From Thiobacillus sp. (GTDB lineage Bacteria > Pseudomonadota > Gammaproteobacteria > Burkholderiales > Thiobacillaceae), in contig JAIWOL010000176.1 in the NCBI GenBank assembly GCA_020216925.1, forward strand, positions 1-10,222: a stretch of DNA of 10,222 nucleotides, in the 5' to 3' direction. Positions 1 to 6,759 of the stretch are shown in pieces. The translations under genes and the position numbers were made by a program. The stretch's first letter is position 1. Every line of letters begins with the position of its first letter. A model generated the notes under the pieces. It saw only the letters and a list, made by a program, of their open reading frames with translations, ran no database searches and was not told where the DNA came from.

Positions 1-91
1 TCAAGGTCAATCTCAATAATCAACCTCTTACCATGACCACCCACCACCCTTCCAACCTCGGGCAGTTTTGCACACAAGTCAGCACACTACC
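1..91. other. Putative junction with unrelated DNA that truncates the left-end sensor gene
   Basis: Reading leftward, the sensor encoded from 685 aligns almost without gaps to its intact paralogue at 2702-4330 up to about residue 198 (near position 92). It then switches to a 23-residue Cys/Trp/Val-rich tail with no counterpart and stops at 20-22. The DNA from about 1 to 91 is visibly richer in A and T and in simple purine/pyrimidine runs than the adjacent coding sequence. This fits an insertion-element end or a deletion/rearrangement breakpoint. No terminal inverted repeat, target duplication or transposase can be shown because the window ends here, so the nature of the element is unknown. 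Confidence 0.35.
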
Positions 92-685
92 GCTCAGAAA
101 GCTGATGTCGGTATTCGTGATGCGGCTGAACTCGCGCGCGGTTTCGACATTGATGCGAAAACCGGCAATGACGTTGCCAATGGGCAAAGGGGTTTTCACC
201 GGTGCTACGATCACCTGGTACAGATCGTTCCCCAAACGGGCGTAGCCGGTGGTTTCGTCCTGTGGTGAGATGACGGCCAGAAGACGCGCGATCCGTTCGG
301 AGTCTTCCAGTGAGGAGGGCTTGCCACTTCCGAGATAGGGTGTGCCGTCGTTATCGACGAACATCATCAAATCGGCCTGGATGCGGCTGCCATGGTTTTC
401 GAGGGCCGATGCGATGGTGTCGGTATCCTTGCTGGCAATGGCTTCGCGAAATCCAAAATCCGTAGTCAGCACCCGTGCTGCCTGGGTCAGAAACTGGGTG
501 TTCTGCTCCGACAGCCGTTTGAATACCTGCTGTCCGCCGCGCAGGTCATCGGCCATGATGTCCTGCATGATCGACCAGCCTACCGTGCTCGTGAGGGCGT
601 AGCCGGCGACCTGAGTCAGCAGCAGGAGGCCGAAGAAAAACGCAAAGATGCGACCCTGCAAAGTTCTGAAACGCGGCAGTCTCAC
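20..685 (-). CDS. Membrane sensor with Cache-like periplasmic domain, C-terminally truncated
   Basis: This 221-residue product starts with GTG at 685, two bases after the stop of the cupredoxin gene, so it is the third gene of the leftward operon. The longer reading to 1288 merely overlaps the cupredoxin gene in another frame. Residues about 12-32 form a membrane helix. Residues about 33-198 form a periplasmic sensing domain of Cache type that closely resembles the domain of the GGDEF protein at 2702-4330: shared motifs include GRIF near the start, GFREA at about 78-82, a conserved N-H near 97-98 and an LPIGNVIAGF-like strand. The second membrane helix, HAMP and GGDEF domains expected in this family are absent. 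After residue 198 the sequence becomes an unrelated tail (residues 199-221). It is probably a broken diguanylate cyclase or related signalling gene that may still make a membrane-anchored sensor stub. A genuine short sensor is less likely. Confidence 0.7.
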   Translation of the reverse strand: MRLPRFRTLQGRIFAFFFGLLLLTQVAGYALTSTVGWSIMQDIMADDLRGGQQVFKRLSEQNTQFLTQAARVLTTDFGFREAIASKDTDTIASALENHGSRIQADLMMFVDNDGTPYLGSGKPSSLEDSERIARLLAVISPQDETTGYARLGNDLYQVIVAPVKTPLPIGNVIAGFRINVETAREFSRITNTDISFLSGSVLTCVQNCPRLEGWWVVMVRG

Positions 686-687
686 GT

Positions 688-1278
688 CTAGTCCCCGTTC
701 CGGGTGCGCACGCTTGCGCTGAGGGTGGTGTCTGCGCCGAGTTTGACCGGCATCACCAGCGCATCCTTGTCCGGGCGCATGTAATGCCAGGCAATCAACG
801 AATAGTTGCCGGGCGGCACGTCGCCGATCACGGCTCGCCCGCTCCTGTCGGCGACTGCGAAATACGGCGTTTCGACCACCAGCAGGTGGGCAATCATGGT
901 GTCGTGAATATTGCAGCCCATGGCCACATAGCCCGGCTGGTCGAACAGAATGGGCTTGGCGGGCAAGTCGGCATACAGCTTGATCTCGAATTTTTTGGCT
1001 TTCGAGAAGGAGTACACGTGATGCCGGATGTTGTCCTTGTTGGGAAACTGGATGCGGGTGCCCCGTTGCACCACGGATACCAGTGGCACGAAGGTCTTGT
1101 TGATCTGGTCGATCTGGGTTTGTGGCTGCTTCAGGGGCATCCCGGGAGTTTTCTCCGACATCAGGTAAACAACCGTGTCCTCGGCCGGGTTGCCGCGCTC
1201 GTCGCGCAGGTTGAGGGTGAGCGTGGCGGCCTGGACCAAAGCCGGCAGGAACAGGGCGAGGAGCAGGGCGGATTTCAT
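688..1278 (-). CDS. Exported cupredoxin-like protein (methylamine utilization protein-like)
   Basis: This 196-residue protein has a signal peptide (about 1-17, ending VQA) and a beta-rich plastocyanin-like fold. Candidate type-1 copper ligands are His86 or His87 in the RHHVYSFS segment and Cys122, His125 and Met128 in GCNIHDTM. The C-x2-H-x2-M spacing is one residue shorter at each step than some classic cupredoxins, so metal binding is inferred, not shown. Residues about 138-196 look like a carboxypeptidase-regulatory-like beta domain (DRSGRAVIGDVPPGNYSL). Similar proteins are often named methylamine utilization protein, but no methylamine dehydrogenase genes are present, so that role is not supported. 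Its ATG overlaps the stop of the globin gene (ATGA, 1275-1278), and the sensor starts two bases after its own stop, which indicates translational coupling. A periplasmic copper or electron-transfer role linked to the sensor is plausible. Confidence 0.8.
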   Translation of the reverse strand: MKSALLLALFLPALVQAATLTLNLRDERGNPAEDTVVYLMSEKTPGMPLKQPQTQIDQINKTFVPLVSVVQRGTRIQFPNKDNIRHHVYSFSKAKKFEIKLYADLPAKPILFDQPGYVAMGCNIHDTMIAHLLVVETPYFAVADRSGRAVIGDVPPGNYSLIAWHYMRPDKDALVMPVKLGADTTLSASVRTRNGD

Positions 1279-1691
1279 TTTTCGACAATATCCCGCTTCA
1301 TCGGCGCCAGGATGGCCAGCAGCGCATTCTTGTCGCGTTGCGCGATGCCGTGGCGATCCAGCGAAATACGCAGGGCTTCCACCAGGGCATTGAATTCACG
1401 TTCGGTGATCTTCAGGTTCTTGTGCACGATTTTCATGTCATCGCCGCTGTAGACGCAGCCGCCGCCGGTAAGCGCGCAGGTCAATTCGACGAGCATTTTT
1501 TTCACGCGTTTGAGGTTGACCTTTTCGAAGGACTGATTGACGGCAGGATCGGACGCCACAGCGTCGATGTATTCCGAGGTGATCTGCGCTACGCCGGCCT
1601 CGCCGCCCAGACGCGCGTAAAGCGAATCATCCGCGTGCGCCATGCCGGCGGCCAGCACAAAGCCCAACAAGCTGGCCAGCAGGTTATGCAT
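1275..1691 (-). CDS. Exported group 1 truncated haemoglobin
   Basis: This 138-residue protein begins with a signal peptide (about 1-20, ending AHA before DDSLYARLGG), so the globin should act in the periplasm. The mature part has the truncated-haemoglobin pattern: LYARLGGEAGV at the start, a tyrosine at residue 41 in the position of the distal B10 residue, a GGG-C-VYSG segment (75-83), and DMKIVHKNLKIT, in which His90 is the likely proximal haem ligand. Cys72 and Cys79 flank the glycine stretch. Truncated globins bind O2 or NO, and the exported form suggests ligand sensing, NO detoxification or haem-based electron transfer in the envelope. It is the first gene of the leftward operon. An AGGA sequence about seven bases before the ATG is a modest ribosome site. 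The next gene overlaps by four bases. Confidence 0.88.
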   Translation of the reverse strand: MHNLLASLLGFVLAAGMAHADDSLYARLGGEAGVAQITSEYIDAVASDPAVNQSFEKVNLKRVKKMLVELTCALTGGGCVYSGDDMKIVHKNLKITEREFNALVEALRISLDRHGIAQRDKNALLAILAPMKRDIVEK

Positions 1692-1829
1692 GTTTTTTGT
1701 CCTGTATCGGTACTCCGCGCAGATAGTAACGGAACAAGTCCGCAGAACTTGACGCTTGCCCGCGCCCGCCGCTCAAGTCCGGACGGCAAACGTCGTCATA
1801 AGAGGACAGGCAGAACATCCGGAGCATTC
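1692..1829. promoter_or_regulatory. Divergent intergenic region between globin operon and DUF3034 gene
   Basis: This 138-bp space separates two divergently transcribed units and must hold both promoters. I see no convincing consensus promoter for either direction. A TTGACG hexamer at about 1749 lacks a good -10 partner. The octamer CAAGTCCG occurs twice (about 1735 and 1773) and might be a binding site, but two short copies are weak evidence. Confidence 0.4.
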
Positions 1830-2681
1830 ATGAAAACAGGCGGAATCCTGGCGTGCGTGCTGCTGGCGCTGAGCGCGCCGGTGCAGGGCGGCGGGCGTCT
1901 GGTGGCGACCGGGGGCGTGACGCAGATCGAAGGGGCGGCGGGCGGCGGCCTGTCGCCCTGGGCACTCATTGCCGGAACGGGGACCAGTCGCGAAATCGGT
2001 ACGACGGCGTTCGTCACGCATCTCGACATCAGCGATTTCCGGCTCACCGCCGCGGGCGTGGGCGTGGGCATCTACGACCGGCTGGAACTCTCGTTCGCGC
2101 GGCAACGTCTGGGGTTGGGCACAACCGTGCCGGGGGCCGCGATCGAGCAGGACGTTTTCGGCATCAAGGTGCGGCTGGCGGGCGATGCGATCTATGACCA
2201 GGATCGCTGGCTGCCGCAGATTGCGATCGGCGCGCAGTACAAGCGCAACCGCGATTTCGCTGCGGTGCCGGCCACGCTCGGCGCGCGGCGAGACAGCGAT
2301 ACCGACCTTTATGCCAGCGCCACCAAGTTCTATATCGACGGCCCACTGGGGCGCAGCCTGCTGCTGAATCTGACTGTGCGCGGCACCCGCGCCAACCAGA
2401 TGGGCCTGCTCGGTTTTGGCGGCGATCTGGGCGACCGCATCAAGGCTCAGTTTGAAGGCAGTGCGGCCTGGATGTTGCGGGACAACCTGGCGCTGGGCGC
2501 TGAATACAGGCAAAAACCAAGCAATCTCAGCGTGTTTCCCGAAGACGATTACCGCGACGTGTTCCTGGCCTGGTGGCCGAACAAGCAGCTCTCGTTCACG
2601 ATTGCCCATGCATGGCTGGGCACGGTCGCCGACAAGGCCGGGCAGCGCGCAAGCTATCTATCGGTGCAATTGGCCTATTGA
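1830..2681 (+). CDS. DUF3034 family outer-membrane-type protein
   Basis: This 283-residue protein starts at ATG 1830, preceded by GGAG at 1821-1824. Longer readings upstream overlap the divergent globin gene and lack a signal peptide at their start. A signal peptide covers about residues 1-19, followed by the family-typical start GGRLVATGGVTQIEGAAGGGLSPWA (written with its key glycines, residues about 20-44). The rest alternates short amphipathic strands with aromatic-rich turns and ends in an aromatic residue (Tyr), as in outer-membrane beta barrels. The family has no established function; a porin-like or envelope role is an inference from signal peptide and strand pattern. It is divergent from the globin/cupredoxin/sensor operon and convergent with the GGDEF gene. 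The 20-bp gap to the latter (2682-2701) leaves almost no room for separate terminators. Confidence 0.82.
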   Translation: MKTGGILACVLLALSAPVQGGGRLVATGGVTQIEGAAGGGLSPWALIAGTGTSREIGTTAFVTHLDISDFRLTAAGVGVGIYDRLELSFARQRLGLGTTVPGAAIEQDVFGIKVRLAGDAIYDQDRWLPQIAIGAQYKRNRDFAAVPATLGARRDSDTDLYASATKFYIDGPLGRSLLLNLTVRGTRANQMGLLGFGGDLGDRIKAQFEGSAAWMLRDNLALGAEYRQKPSNLSVFPEDDYRDVFLAWWPNKQLSFTIAHAWLGTVADKAGQRASYLSVQLAY

Positions 2682-2701
2682 TCGGGCTGGGCCTGCGGTG
2701 T

Positions 2702-4330
2702 TCATTCCTGCGCAGCCGGCGGCACGGTCTTCGGCGTCTGTGCCGGCTGCGCGAACGCCAGCCCGATGCGCATCCGTTTGGCGTAATACATGGCCACATC
2801 GGCCTCGTGCATCAGGGTCAGGACGTCGCGGCCGTTGCCCGGGGCGCTGGCGATGCCCAAGCTGCCGCCGATCTCGAATTCGTGGTCGCCGATCGGGAAG
2901 GGGCGGGCAAGATCGTCGAGCAGGGCGCGCGCAATCTGCGCGGCTGATGCTGGCGTGGCGGCGGGAAGCAGGAATGCGAATTCATCGCCGCCTAAACGGG
3001 CGACCACATCGGAGCCGCGCTGGAGATGGGCCCGTAGCCGCTGGGCCACGGCCACCAGCAGCTGGTCCCCCAGCAGATGACCGTGGCTGTCGTTCACCTG
3101 TTTGAACCGATCCAGATCGAGCAGCATGATGGTGAGCGGGGCGCCTGCGCGGAGAGTGACGGCCAGCGATTGCTCCAGCCGCTCGTTGAACAACGCCCGG
3201 TTGGGCAGGCCGGTGAGGCTGTCGCGGTAAGCCAGGTCGAGCATATGGGCTTCCCGCGTGGCCAGTTCCAGGATACGGGCTTCGCGCTGCGCGATGCGCT
3301 CGCGCATGCTGTCGAGTGCGTGCGACAGTGCGGCGATTTCGCGTGGAGCCGTGATTCTGCGGTTGCGGGAATAGTCGCCGCGCGCGATCCGGTCAGCCGA
3401 TGTGGCCAGGGCCACCAGCGGCCGCGTGACGCTCCGGGCGATGCGGAAGCTGAACAGGCCGGCCAGCGCCAGCCCGCCCAGCGTGAGCCAGAGCAGCCAG
3501 TTGCGCAGCTTTTGAAAAGGAGCCAGCGCCTCATCGAGTGATTTCTGCACCACCAGTTCGACCCGATGGCCGGGTACGGCTGCGAGCGGCCCGCGCACGC
3601 CGAGCATGCGGTGCGGCGGGCGATCCAGCACCGTATCCCAGTCGGCATCCGGCTGGTTCAAGGCGTCGATCAGCAGGCGGCGGGACGCCGCATCCAGGTT
3701 GCTCGTCACCACTTCCCAGCGTTGTCCGGCGTTGAGTCGCGCGAAGCTGAGCCGCACGCCGGCGATGGCTCCCAGCTTCTGCGCGACCTCGTCATCCAGG
3801 TGGAAGCCCGCGACGATGGTTCCGACGGGGATGGGCGCGGTAATCCTCACGGCAATGATCTGGTACAGCATGCCGTTCACCGTGGCCAGGGTGGCGGATT
3901 CGCCGTGCCGGGGCAGGGCGCGCAGCCAGCGCACCAGCGGTTCATGCTGCAGCAGGGCCGTTGCTTCAGTGCTGGTGGCCAGGGGCATGGCGTGGGCGTC
4001 GGTCAGCAGCATCCAGTCGGCATGGATACGGGCACTGTGGTTGTCGAGCGCCGAGACGATAGTGGGGATGTCGCGGCTCATCATTGCTTCGCGAAAGCCG
4101 TAGTCCGCCGCCAGCACGCGCGCGCCGAGGTCGAGGTAGTCGGTGTTCTGGGCAAGCTGGCGTCGCACCACCCGCTCGGCGGTGACGAGTTCGTTGCGAA
4201 GGGTCTGGCGGGTGATCGAATCGCTCAGCGTGCTGCTGATGCCGATACTGCCCAGCTGGGCGATGAGTATCAGCACAAAAAAGAATACGAAAATCCGCCC
4301 GGACAGCGTGTCCAGCTTCAGACGACCCAT
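2702..4330 (-). CDS. Membrane diguanylate cyclase: Cache-like sensor, HAMP, GGDEF
   Basis: This protein makes cyclic di-GMP from two GTP at the inner membrane in response to a periplasmic signal. With the preferred start (ATG 4330) it has 542 residues: membrane helix about 13-32, periplasmic Cache-like domain about 33-270, second helix about 276-296, HAMP about 297-350, a short coiled linker, then GGDEF about 366-520. The catalytic motif GGDEF is intact at 447-451, and the product-inhibition site RxxD (RGSD, 438-441) lies five residues before it. The LDLDRFKQVND segment (about 404-413) is also typical. There is no EAL domain. ATG 4330 is chosen because GGAG lies four bases upstream and the protein then matches the start of its truncated paralogue (RLPRF.../GRLKL...). 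An in-frame ATG at 4345 would add five residues. Both lie in a 19-bp tandem duplication. The paralogue at 20-685 suggests gene duplication around the globin/cupredoxin operon. Confidence 0.9.
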   Translation of the reverse strand: MGRLKLDTLSGRIFVFFFVLILIAQLGSIGISSTLSDSITRQTLRNELVTAERVVRRQLAQNTDYLDLGARVLAADYGFREAMMSRDIPTIVSALDNHSARIHADWMLLTDAHAMPLATSTEATALLQHEPLVRWLRALPRHGESATLATVNGMLYQIIAVRITAPIPVGTIVAGFHLDDEVAQKLGAIAGVRLSFARLNAGQRWEVVTSNLDAASRRLLIDALNQPDADWDTVLDRPPHRMLGVRGPLAAVPGHRVELVVQKSLDEALAPFQKLRNWLLWLTLGGLALAGLFSFRIARSVTRPLVALATSADRIARGDYSRNRRITAPREIAALSHALDSMRERIAQREARILELATREAHMLDLAYRDSLTGLPNRALFNERLEQSLAVTLRAGAPLTIMLLDLDRFKQVNDSHGHLLGDQLLVAVAQRLRAHLQRGSDVVARLGGDEFAFLLPAATPASAAQIARALLDDLARPFPIGDHEFEIGGSLGIASAPGNGRDVLTLMHEADVAMYYAKRMRIGLAFAQPAQTPKTVPPAAQE

Positions 4331-4369
4331 GCGTCTCCAACCCATCCATGCGTCTCCAACCCATCCATG
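4327..4369. repeat. 19-bp perfect tandem duplication over the translation start of the GGDEF gene
   Basis: The unit CCATGCGTCTCCAACCCAT occurs at 4327-4345 and again, identically, at 4346-4364, followed by a partial third copy (CCATG, 4365-4369). On the minus strand each full copy carries a GGAG ribosome site and an ATG. Because 19 is not a multiple of three, the upstream ATGs at 4349 and 4364 read a different frame from the real gene. Confidence 0.95.
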
Positions 4370-4506
4370 TGGCGGCGCGAACCGGCAGCCCGCGCGGCCC
4401 GCTGTTATGAGGGCGTTTTCTCCGGCTGCTGCAGGGCAGTGCGGATCAACCGTCCAGATGTGTAACGGACAGGATGGGAAAGTCTTGAATCAGCCGTGCG
4501 GCGGGA
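4370..4506. other. Spacer between dnaJ and the GGDEF gene
   Basis: Both flanking genes run leftward. I see no strong rho-independent terminator after dnaJ, only a 5-bp CAGCC/GGCTG stem at about 4491-4516 without a T-run. I also see no clear promoter for the GGDEF gene, although one is expected here. Confidence 0.4.
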
Positions 4507-5628
4507 TTACTGGCTGAAGAAAGCCTTGACCTTGTCCATGAACGACTGGGCGCGTGGATTGTTGTTGCGCCCCGGGGCCAGCGATTCGAATTCGCGCAGC
4601 AGGTCGCGCTGGCGTTCCGACAGATTGACCGGTGTTTCCACCAGGATGTGACAGAGCAGGTCGCCCGGTGCCGCGCTGCGCACGCCCTTGATGCCTTTGC
4701 CGCGCAGGCGGAATACTTTGCCGGTCTGGGTTTCGGCTGGAATTTTCACCTTGGCGTGACCATCGAGCGTGGGAATTTCGACTTCGCCTCCCAGCGCTGC
4801 GCTGACAAAGGAGATCGGCATTTCGCAATGCAGATCGTCGCCGTCGCGTTTGAACACGGGGTGTTCCTTGAGGTTGATCACCACGTACAGATCGCCGGCC
4901 GGGCCACCGTTCACGCCGGCTTCGCCTTCGCCGGCGAGGCGGATGCGATCACCGCTGTCCACGCCGGCCGGAATTTTCACCGACAGCGTCTTGTGCTTCT
5001 TGATCCGGCCCTCGCCATGGCAAGCCGGGCAGGGGTCGGTGACGATCTTGCCGCTGCCGCCGCAACGCGGACAGGTCTGCTGCACCGAGAAAAAGCCCTG
5101 CTGGATTCTTACCTGGCCGTGTCCACCACAGGTGGTGCAGGTGGTGGGCTGGCTGCCCGGCTTGGCCCCTGAACCATGACAGGTATTGCACGTTTCCAGC
5201 GTGGGAATGCGGATTTTGGTCTCGGTCCCGCGCGCCGCTTCTTCGAGGCTGATTTCGAGGTTGTAACGCAGGTCGGCGCCGCGGTACACGCGGTCGCGCC
5301 GGTTGCCGCCCCCGCCGCCGCCGAAGATGTCACCGAAAATATCGGAGAAGGCGTCGGCAAAGCCGCTGCCGCCGCCGAAACCGCCACCCATGCCGGCCTG
5401 CTGATCCACCCCGGCATGGCCGAACTGGTCGTAGGCCGCACGCTTGTCGGCATCCGACAGGATTTCATAGGCCAACTTGGCTTCCTTGAATTTCTCCTCC
5501 GCGTTCTTGTCGTCCGGGTTGCGGTCGGGGTGAAATTTCATCGCCAGCTTGCGATAGGCCTTCTTGATATCTTCGTCCGAGGCGTTCTTGGCGACGCCGA
5601 GGACTTCGTAATAGTCGCGTTTGGACAT
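4507..5628 (-). CDS. dnaJ: Chaperone protein DnaJ (Hsp40, type I)
   Basis: This co-chaperone delivers unfolded clients to DnaK (Hsp70) and stimulates its ATPase in the cytoplasm. The 373-residue protein is full length and intact. It has a J domain at 1-70 with the HPD signature at 33-35, a Gly/Phe-rich linker at about 71-110, a zinc-binding domain with four CxxCxGxG repeats (CNTCHGSG 147, CTTCGGHG 164, CPRCGGSG 186, CPACHGEG 200), and C-terminal client-binding domains to 373. In most proteobacteria dnaJ directly follows dnaK. Here the upstream neighbour is the hsp20/DsrC-like operon, 222 bp away, and dnaJ has its own sigma-32-type promoter (5697-5724). The ribosome site before ATG 5628 is weak. 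A diguanylate cyclase gene follows 176 bp downstream. Whether a second dnaJ sits with dnaK elsewhere cannot be seen. Confidence 0.97.
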   Translation of the reverse strand: MSKRDYYEVLGVAKNASDEDIKKAYRKLAMKFHPDRNPDDKNAEEKFKEAKLAYEILSDADKRAAYDQFGHAGVDQQAGMGGGFGGGSGFADAFSDIFGDIFGGGGGGNRRDRVYRGADLRYNLEISLEEAARGTETKIRIPTLETCNTCHGSGAKPGSQPTTCTTCGGHGQVRIQQGFFSVQQTCPRCGGSGKIVTDPCPACHGEGRIKKHKTLSVKIPAGVDSGDRIRLAGEGEAGVNGGPAGDLYVVINLKEHPVFKRDGDDLHCEMPISFVSAALGGEVEIPTLDGHAKVKIPAETQTGKVFRLRGKGIKGVRSAAPGDLLCHILVETPVNLSERQRDLLREFESLAPGRNNNPRAQSFMDKVKAFFSQ

Positions 5629-5696
5629 ATGAAAACCAGGGTGAGGGATATTCGGGGTACGGTCGTCGGCACGAGCCCGCCGTCAGACCCGGGCAG

Positions 5697-5724
5697 AAAT
5701 GGGGGCGGCCGGGCTGAAATCAAG
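5697..5724 (-). promoter_or_regulatory. Sigma-32-type heat-shock promoter of dnaJ
   Basis: On the minus strand CTTGATT (5718-5724) is followed after 13 bp by CCCCATTT (5697-5704). The known sigma-32 (RpoH) consensus is CTTGAAA, 11-16 bp, CCCCATNT, so the -10 box matches fully and the -35 box in five of seven positions. The predicted start is near 5690, giving a leader of about 60 nt before ATG 5628. A run of nine A on this strand (about 5736-5744) lies a dozen bases upstream of the -35 and could act as an UP element. Transcription itself is inferred. Confidence 0.75.
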
Positions 5725-5850
5725 AGTCGGGGCGGTTTTTTTTTGCGCCGATGGCACCTGCCGATCAGTCCGGCCGGCGCGGATACCCGTCCGGATACCC
5801 GCCGTTGCCGCGCCCAAGTTTAGCGGATATCGGGCCGGACGTCGTGCGGT

Positions 5851-6219
5851 TCAGCGCACCGAGCCGAACGACGGGTTTTCGTCGTGCGGCGCCTCGGGCA
5901 GGCCGGCGAGCTTCATGCCGACGCGCACCGGCCCGCCCGGAAACAGGGTGTACAGCCATTGGCCGCCGCCGTCGGCGGCGAACCGCGCTTCCAGCGCCAG
6001 CAGGATGCGGCGGGCGTCCTCGCGGCTGCCGCCCTGATCGATCACGTAGTCGCGCAGCCAGTCGAGCACCCGAAAATGGTCTTCGCCAAGCTCGATGCCT
6101 TCTGCGCGCGCGAGATCGTGCGCGATCTCATGCGACCAGTCGTCGAGCTCGACCCAGTCGCCGTAGTGGTTTTGTATGAGCTGCCGGCCTTCTGCGGCGG
6201 CCAGGATGGGATGAACCAT
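5851..6219 (-). CDS. DsrC/TusE-family-like protein lacking all cysteines
   Basis: This 122-residue protein begins at ATG 6219 with AAGGAG at 6226-6231. DsrC and TusE are small sulfur-carrier proteins that hold sulfur on C-terminal cysteines. Features supporting the family here are DDWSHEIAHDLARAEGIEL (about 26-44), the helix DHFRVLDWLRDYV (47-59), and the block LYTLFPGGP...MKLAGLP (89-108), which is the family's characteristic C-terminal region. Both sulfur-handling cysteines are missing: the first position is Met102, the penultimate-type position is occupied in an altered HDE tail extended to residue 122, and no cysteine occurs anywhere. It therefore cannot be a sulfur-relay protein of the usual kind; a regulatory or protein-binding role is possible but unknown. 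It is the last gene of the three-hsp20 operon, 12 bp after the third, and so is probably heat-inducible. Confidence 0.75.
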   Translation of the reverse strand: MVHPILAAAEGRQLIQNHYGDWVELDDWSHEIAHDLARAEGIELGEDHFRVLDWLRDYVIDQGGSREDARRILLALEARFAADGGGQWLYTLFPGGPVRVGMKLAGLPEAPHDENPSFGSVR

Positions 6220-6231
6220 GACGGACTCCTT

Positions 6232-6738
6232 TCATTCGACCTTGATGCTGACCGACCGGGGCTTGCCGGCATGCTGCTTGGGCAGTTCCACCTTCAGCAC
6301 GCCGTTGCGATAGGCCGCGGTCGCCTCGTCGGCCTTGACCGGCACCGGCAGCGGCACGACGCGGCGGAAGGCGCCGTAAGCGCACTGCATCACCCGCCAG
6401 CGCCCTTCGGTGTTCTCTTTCTGAAAGCGTTTTTCTCCGGTGACGACCAGGGAATCGTCGTGGACCTGAATGTCGAAGTCCTCTTTTTCCAGCCCCGGCA
6501 CTTCGAGCCTGACCACCAGACGCCGGTCGTCCTCGAATACGTCGCCGCCCAGCATCGACCAGCCACGGCTGGGTAGCCAGGACTGGTCGTCCACGTCGCC
6601 GGTGTCGGGCAGGTCGGTCGATTCGGCGGGCCTGAACCGGGTCAGCGCGCCGCTGGCCGACTGCAGCAGATGACGCCAGCCTTCGGCAAGGCTGTCCCAG
6701 AATGCGCCCATGTTTTCCTTAAGATTTTCAAGTTTCAT
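6232..6738 (-). CDS. Small heat-shock protein Hsp20, third in operon (long N-terminal arm)
   Basis: This is an ATP-independent holdase of the alpha-crystallin family. The start at ATG 6738 is set by GAGGAG at 6745-6750, six bases upstream; a longer in-frame reading to 7269 only crosses the preceding hsp20 gene. The 168-residue protein has an extended N-terminal arm (about 1-65) with an amphipathic segment (FWDSLAEGWRHLLQSASGAL), an alpha-crystallin domain at about 66-155 with the conserved YRNGVLKVELPK (143-154), and a short C-terminal tail with V-S-I (163-165), a variant of the oligomer-locking IxI motif. It has one cysteine (119). Its acidic linker and GEKRFQKENTEGRW loop differ from the two sister proteins, so it belongs to a separate Hsp20 subgroup, not a recent duplicate. 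It lies 44 bp after the second hsp20, from which a strong hairpin separates it, and 12 bp before the DsrC-like gene. Confidence 0.93.
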   Translation of the reverse strand: MKLENLKENMGAFWDSLAEGWRHLLQSASGALTRFRPAESTDLPDTGDVDDQSWLPSRGWSMLGGDVFEDDRRLVVRLEVPGLEKEDFDIQVHDDSLVVTGEKRFQKENTEGRWRVMQCAYGAFRRVVPLPVPVKADEATAAYRNGVLKVELPKQHAGKPRSVSIKVE

Positions 6739-6759
6739 GATGATCTCCTCGGAAATTTT

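Noticed and set aside
686..1288. N-terminal extension of the left sensor up to 1288
   Set aside because: It reads through the cupredoxin gene in another frame. The GTG at 685 gives the same start as the paralogue and a 2-bp gap to the upstream stop.
1338..1829. N-terminal extension of the DUF3034 protein up to 1338
   Set aside because: It is antisense to the globin gene. ATG 1830 has a ribosome site and a signal peptide follows immediately.
5731..5750. GC-rich stretch followed by nine T on the plus strand, resembling a terminator
   Set aside because: No plus-strand gene ends here, and the GGCG/CGCC pairing encloses the T-run instead of preceding it. An A-tract upstream of the dnaJ promoter explains it better.
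5780..5801. Two direct copies of CGGATACCCG spaced 12 bp apart upstream of dnaJ
   Set aside because: Only two short copies in GC-rich DNA; no symmetry, no third copy and no known regulator site, so chance is not excluded.
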